Of a DNA stretch of 64,000 nucleotides, positions 60,464-64,000 are shown one piece after another. Origin of the DNA: Bacteroidota bacterium (lineage in GTDB: Bacteria > Bacteroidota > Bacteroidia > B-17B0 > Aurantibacillaceae); the NCBI GenBank assembly GCA_018267475.1, contig JAFDYI010000028.1, positions 1-64,000 on the forward strand. Reading direction: 5' to 3'. A program made the translations under genes and the position numbers. Below the pieces are notes generated by a model, which worked only from the letters and a program-made list of their open reading frames with translations, was not told the DNA's origin and did no database searches. Within the stretch, counting starts at the first letter, position 1, and every line of letters starts with the position of its first letter.

Positions 60464-62791
60464 CTACTGCACAATCATTTTTTTAGAAACACGCTGCCCA
60501 TCTATGCTTACTACCACATTATATATCCCTGCTTGATACGAGTTAGAAGCATTTAAAAGCACGATACTTTGCCCGGCAGCATACCGTTTATTTTCAAAAC
60601 CTTCTACCACTCTGCCCAACATATCACATACCTGCACGCTTACATTGTGTTGTTCGCTCAGGTTGATGCTAAGGTTGCTACCCGCTACCGATGGGTTAGG
60701 ATATAAATCTAATTCTGCATTTACAGAAGCTATCGTTGCAATACCACTGGAAACCGCATCATATATATTAATATCATCTAAGTATATATTGTTTCCTACT
60801 CCGTTTATATCAGCCATAAAATCCCATTTAAACAGCACACTCGTGTTAGAGGACAGGCTTGCTAAATTAACCGTGTAGGTAACAAAATCTGAAGAAGCAG
60901 GCATATAAGGCGTTGCCGAAATACCCGACGATAAGGACGCGCTGGTGCGTACCCATTTGGATATCCAGTTGTTGCCGCAATCGGTAGAGGTAAGCACTTG
61001 CAAATAATCGTTATTAGCAGCTGTTGTTTTCTTGTGGTAAGCAACTTTAAAAGAAAGCATTGGATTGGTAAGCTGTGTTAAATCATAGGATTTACTGGTT
61101 TGCAACACGCTTAGGTTTCCGTTAGCATTACTAAAATTATTTACCATACATGATTTAGCACCGGTTGCCGCTCCGTTACTGGTAACCGACCAATCAGCCC
61201 CATTAGAATTAGTATGCGAAACTTCCCAAACGGTAGATCCGGCTAATACGCAGTTTTCAAAGCCTTCGGTAAACGGAAGCACTCCGCCCGGCGCACTTAC
61301 CGAAAACAAAGTAGAAGATTGATTGTTTGAGGGATTAGCATCTACACCGGCATTGGGATTGCTGCTGTAACAAACCAATGTATGGGTGCCGGCCGTAGCC
61401 ACAAAAGAAGCTAAGCTAAGGGTGGCTTTTTGCCCTGTAATAAGGGTGCCACTCCAAGAAATAGATTGAACGGCTCCGTTATCTATGCTGTAGTTTATGT
61501 TGCAAGAAGTAAGGGTATCCGAACCAAAATTTTGCAACATCACTATCGGGGTAAAATTAGTGCTGCAATAAGAACCGGTTGGTTGGTTTACAGAAGAAAT
61601 ACCCGCATCTAAAGAGTAAGAAGCAATAGGCACAATACCGATAACGGCCTCATGCCCTACCGAAGGGTTAAAGCCGCCGTTAGTAGTTTGCAAGTTGCTT
61701 AATAAAAACCAGCCGTTATCAAAACCTCCCCAGCCCCAGTTCATGTGAAAAAAATTATTGGCATCATAACCATCGCACACCCAAGTATGCCCATCGTGTT
61801 GTACCGGGTCATCGCCCACATATTGTATAGGGCGCCCAATGTTTAAGTCGTTTTTTAAAAGGGCAAACCAGGCGCTGTCGGTGTAATTAGAACGGTACAA
61901 ACCTTGTATTGTATTAGGGTTGTATTTAAAATACTGTACATACGAATTTTGTGCACATACGGGGTTGTCGCCGGTAATAACCCAAGCACCACTTCCGCTG
62001 GGCGAATAATCCATATTTACACTTACACCGCAGTGATAATTTATTAAAGCCACATCGCTATTAGCCGATGTAACACTAAGCGGCATATTAGCCCAATTAT
62101 AAGTGGCTGCGCCGTAGTTGGCTGATAAGGTACCGTAGTTGTTTGAAAAACCACTGGAGCTGCAATCGCAATAGGAGCTAGAGCCTGTTCCTTGTGCCGG
62201 GTAACTCCAATAACGCATAATCTGCGCCATGGCGGTAGCTACACAGCCCGTTACCGAGTTGTGCGGGCACATAGCGTTGTAATAGGGCGATTGATTCCAA
62301 GTGGTTTGTACCAAAGGCGCTACGCTACTAGGGGCGCTGCCACCTGCAAAAGTGCGATACACAGAAGGTTTATTTTGTAGGTATTTTAGCCATAAAACGG
62401 CGTTTTCTCCGGAAGGAATTAGATTGTTTTTTTGAATAAAATCAATTTCTTTGCTGCGCGTACTAAGCCAATTGCTAATAGTAGTACCCGCCTCCGGAAC
62501 CACAAACCTGTTTGTTGTGGCATAGCCTATTACCGGCTGGGCAGCATCATCGGCTGATACAATAACAAAACCATCTCCCTCATTTACATTAAAAGCATAA
62601 TAGGCAGAAGCCCCCGCGCTTGTTAAACCAGTATAAACAAGGTTTAGCGTACGCAAACCTACTTGTGAATTTTGCGTATAAAAATTTTGAGCTACCCGTT
62701 GGGCCATTTTAGGGGCAACTGGTTTAGCGCTTGCCAAAGAGGTTAATAATACCGCGCCGGCGGCTAAGTATTTTGTTTTGTTTAATATCAT
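60464..62791 (-). CDS. Secreted C10-family cysteine peptidase (streptopain-like) with T9SS type A sorting domain
   Basis: A 775-residue exported protease from ATG 62791. It has a signal peptide, a Spi-type inhibitory propeptide (about 22-140), then the C10 peptidase fold with nucleophile Cys183 (TGCVATAMAQIMRYW) and catalytic His335 (GHTWVCDG), and NWGWGGFDNGW holding the active-site Trp. Two beta domains and a T9SS sorting domain (YPNPSVAGSNLSINLS) follow. The Cys-His pair is complete. The in-frame TTG at 62830 lies upstream of the -7 element, so the ATG at 62791 (or 62797) is preferred. Confidence 0.92.
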   Translation of the reverse strand: MILNKTKYLAAGAVLLTSLASAKPVAPKMAQRVAQNFYTQNSQVGLRTLNLVYTGLTSAGASAYYAFNVNEGDGFVIVSADDAAQPVIGYATTNRFVVPEAGTTISNWLSTRSKEIDFIQKNNLIPSGENAVLWLKYLQNKPSVYRTFAGGSAPSSVAPLVQTTWNQSPYYNAMCPHNSVTGCVATAMAQIMRYWSYPAQGTGSSSYCDCSSSGFSNNYGTLSANYGAATYNWANMPLSVTSANSDVALINYHCGVSVNMDYSPSGSGAWVITGDNPVCAQNSYVQYFKYNPNTIQGLYRSNYTDSAWFALLKNDLNIGRPIQYVGDDPVQHDGHTWVCDGYDANNFFHMNWGWGGFDNGWFLLSNLQTTNGGFNPSVGHEAVIGIVPIASYSLDAGISSVNQPTGSYCSTNFTPIVMLQNFGSDTLTSCNINYSIDNGAVQSISWSGTLITGQKATLSLASFVATAGTHTLVCYSSNPNAGVDANPSNNQSSTLFSVSAPGGVLPFTEGFENCVLAGSTVWEVSHTNSNGADWSVTSNGAATGAKSCMVNNFSNANGNLSVLQTSKSYDLTQLTNPMLSFKVAYHKKTTAANNDYLQVLTSTDCGNNWISKWVRTSASLSSGISATPYMPASSDFVTYTVNLASLSSNTSVLFKWDFMADINGVGNNIYLDDINIYDAVSSGIATIASVNAELDLYPNPSVAGSNLSINLSEQHNVSVQVCDMLGRVVEGFENKRYAAGQSIVLLNASNSYQAGIYNVVVSIDGQRVSKKMIVQ

Positions 62792-62809
62792 ACACATAAA
62801 GTAAAGCAC

Positions 62810-62817
62810 CAAATATA
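62810..62817 (-). promoter_or_regulatory. -7 promoter element of the C10 peptidase gene (TATATTTG)
   Basis: A perfect TAnnTTTG on the minus strand, 12 bases before ATG 62797 and 18 before 62791. It excludes the TTG start at 62830. Confidence 0.55.
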
Positions 62818-62847
62818 TAAAAAAGAACAAAAAAAAGAATACTTTGC

Positions 62848-62967
62848 ATGAAAATTTTAACCGCTGCTTTTTTTAGATTAACCGATATTTTTTTTGGCGG
62901 AAAGAAAACTTTTTGTATTATTGCACTTATTATTCATTTAAAAAAAACGGAGGAACGCATAGGATAA
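62848..62967 (+). CDS. Possible 39-residue small protein
   Basis: A short frame from ATG 62848: MKILTAAFFRLTDIFFGGKK, then a hydrophobic FCIIALIIHL and a charged end KKTEERIG. It lies in the divergent gap between the protease and the sigma factor genes. TACTTTG-like DNA precedes it. It may be chance; a small membrane peptide is the alternative. Confidence 0.2.
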   Translation: MKILTAAFFRLTDIFFGGKKTFCIIALIIHLKKTEERIG

Positions 62968-63014
62968 AACTTACTTTTTAGCATTAAGAACATTAAAAAC
63001 TAAAAGTAAAACCT

Positions 63015-63617
63015 ATGTCTATTCATCAGTTAGATGACAACCGTTTGGTAAAACAATACATTAAAGGAAACGAAGAAGCCTTGTCTGTTCTTGTGCAGCG
63101 CCACAAGCAAAAGGTGTATTATTGCATTTATCAATTAGTACGCAACCGCGAGCTTACCGAAGATTTTTTTCAGGATACTTTTGTAAAAGCAATTCAATCG
63201 CTAAAAAGCGGCTCCTATTATGAAGATGGAAAATTTGGGGCTTGGTTGCAACGCATAGCTAAAAATTTAGTGATAGATTATTTCAGAAAAAACAAGAAAA
63301 TGCCATTCGTATCGAACATGGTAAATGAAGATGGGGAAGAGGTAGATATTTTTGCTACGCTCAAACCCAACAACATATACGAAGATAAAAATTCGGAAGA
63401 AAAAAAATACATCCGCCAAACCATGAGGGCTTTGATACAAGAGCTGCCGTACGAGCAAAAAGAGGTTGTTATTATGCGCACCTACTACGATATGAGTTTT
63501 AAAGAAATATCCGAACTTACCAATGTCAGCATCAACACGGCTTTAGGGCGTATGCGCTACTCTATGATGAATTTAAAAAAAATGATGGAAGAGCGGCAAA
63601 TAGAAATTTCTTTGTAA
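63015..63617 (+). CDS. RNA polymerase sigma-70 family factor (ECF type)
   Basis: A 200-residue sigma factor: region 2 (ELTEDFFQDTFVKAIQSL; FGAWLQRIAKNLVIDYFRK) at about 20-95, a short acidic linker (NEDGEEVDIF), and region 4 (YEQKEVVIMRTYYDMSFKEI, SINTALGRMRYSM) at about 145-190. The length and lack of extra domains place it among ECF-like factors. No anti-sigma gene follows on this strand, so control must be elsewhere. Its own promoter is not clear. An expressed GGAGG lies 62 bases upstream of the ATG, too far to be its ribosome site. Confidence 0.95.
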   Translation: MSIHQLDDNRLVKQYIKGNEEALSVLVQRHKQKVYYCIYQLVRNRELTEDFFQDTFVKAIQSLKSGSYYEDGKFGAWLQRIAKNLVIDYFRKNKKMPFVSNMVNEDGEEVDIFATLKPNNIYEDKNSEEKKYIRQTMRALIQELPYEQKEVVIMRTYYDMSFKEISELTNVSINTALGRMRYSMMNLKKMMEERQIEISL

Positions 63618-63624
63618 ACAAGAA

Positions 63625-64000
63625 TTATTGCACCAAAATGGTTGTTTGAAAAAAAGCTTGATTGTTTTTTTTGTCGTTTACCTGCAAACTCAATAGTACC
63701 TTACCCGTTTCTACTTTCTCATCTAACAAAAAGAATATGGTATTGTTTTTATATTCGTACTCGGCTAAATGCCACTTTCCGTTTATAAATAATTTAAAAG
63801 TACCGATGCCGCTAAAATTATCGCTTACCTTAAAAACAAGAGTACTTCCTTTTTTATAGATGCCCTTTTTATGAAGAATTACATTGATTACGGGCGCTAC
63901 CGTATCTACCCCTACTTGATACAAACCAAAATTTTTAATAACCGCCTTGGCATAACCGCTATCATAAACAGCATCAATAAAATTTTTACTTTTCCCTTTT
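63625..64000 (-). CDS. C-terminal part of an M23-type peptidase (5' end outside window)
   Basis: A 125-codon open frame runs from a stop at 63625 to the window edge with no start, so only the C-terminal part is seen. It shows the segment SGYAKAVIKNFGLYQVGVDT leading to APVI, then VSDNFSGIGTFKLFINGKWH and EYEYKNNTIFFLLD. This is the beta domain that ends secreted M23 (LytM) metallopeptidases of Bacteroidota. The catalytic Zn motifs lie outside the window. Assignment is from this C-terminal pattern only. It is convergent with the sigma factor gene (7-base gap). Confidence 0.75.
   Translation of the reverse strand, partial: KGKSKNFIDAVYDSGYAKAVIKNFGLYQVGVDTVAPVINVILHKKGIYKKGSTLVFKVSDNFSGIGTFKLFINGKWHLAEYEYKNNTIFFLLDEKVETGKVLLSLQVNDKKNNQAFFQTTILVQ

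Noticed and set aside
1-64000. tRNA, rRNA, IS elements, attachment sites, toxin-antitoxin or CRISPR.
   Set aside because: I read the intergenic regions and saw no cloverleaf, transposase, integrase or repeat array. A tRNAscan or ISfinder search would be decisive.

Overview
The window comes from a member of the Bacteroidota; I cannot place it more finely. Three secreted proteins carry type IX secretion (T9SS) C-terminal sorting domains. A T9SS-associated PorD/DUF4835 gene lies in a porD-coaBC-rpoZ-bamD block. Promoter -7 elements repeatedly match TAnnTTTG, and almost no gene has a Shine-Dalgarno sequence. Other family-level markers agree: Porin_10, DUF6427, SiaB/SiaC, short ProS and fused HisIE. 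I saw no tRNA or rRNA gene, insertion sequence, prophage or CRISPR array. Apart from a few accessory genes the window looks like chromosomal backbone.

Layout. 1-4.8 kb (minus): the N-terminal 694 codons of a large secreted repeat protein, a small secreted protein, an MBOAT acyltransferase-like protein and dapF. 5.0-10.2 kb (plus): saccharopine dehydrogenase, MATE transporter, panD, a flippase-like membrane protein, an RfaE2-type nucleotidyltransferase and a pentapeptide-repeat protein. 10.4-14.1 kb (minus): a T9SS FG-GAP/LamG protein and a DUF58 protein. 14.4-17.3 kb (plus): a patatin phospholipase and a putative porin. 17.3-30.5 kb (minus): DUF349 protein, ffh, kynU, lysS, metK, purS, pssA, siaC, siaB, then porD-coaBC-rpoZ-bamD. 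30.5-35.8 kb: a small unknown gene with rdgB, an acyl-CoA ligase, and a three-gene cassette (nitronate monooxygenase, ICL/PEP-mutase family, AhpD-like). 35.9-42.8 kb (minus): YitT, thioesterase, PNGase F-like protein, a FadL-like porin and a Gly/Met/Tyr-rich lipoprotein. 42.9-46.4 kb: proS, purQ, DUF6427 and a small membrane protein. 46.6-53.7 kb (plus): a complete histidine operon, hisGDCBHAFIE, behind a leader-peptide attenuator. 53.8-58.3 kb (plus): a translationally coupled cluster of UbiA prenyltransferase, type III polyketide synthase, methyltransferase, FAD oxidoreductase and YceI. 58.4-64 kb: thioredoxin-like protein, EamA transporter, secreted C10 protease, ECF sigma factor and the 3' end of an M23 peptidase.

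The strongest hidden signals are in two neighbouring places. First, the his leader at 46.58-46.78 kb has a TAnnTTTG promoter and a 20-residue peptide with five His codons among seven. It also has a 12-bp terminator stem and a mutually exclusive antiterminator. A further 14-bp pairing would bury the hisG start codon. Second, the UbiA/type III PKS/methyltransferase/FAD/YceI cluster looks like a pathway for a prenylated polyketide or quinone-like lipid whose product I cannot name. Smaller points are an operator-like inverted repeat around the siaB promoter, an MBOAT protein with Asn in place of the usual catalytic His, a PNGase F relative apparently lacking one active-site Glu, and overlapping divergent promoters between bamD and the rdgB pair.
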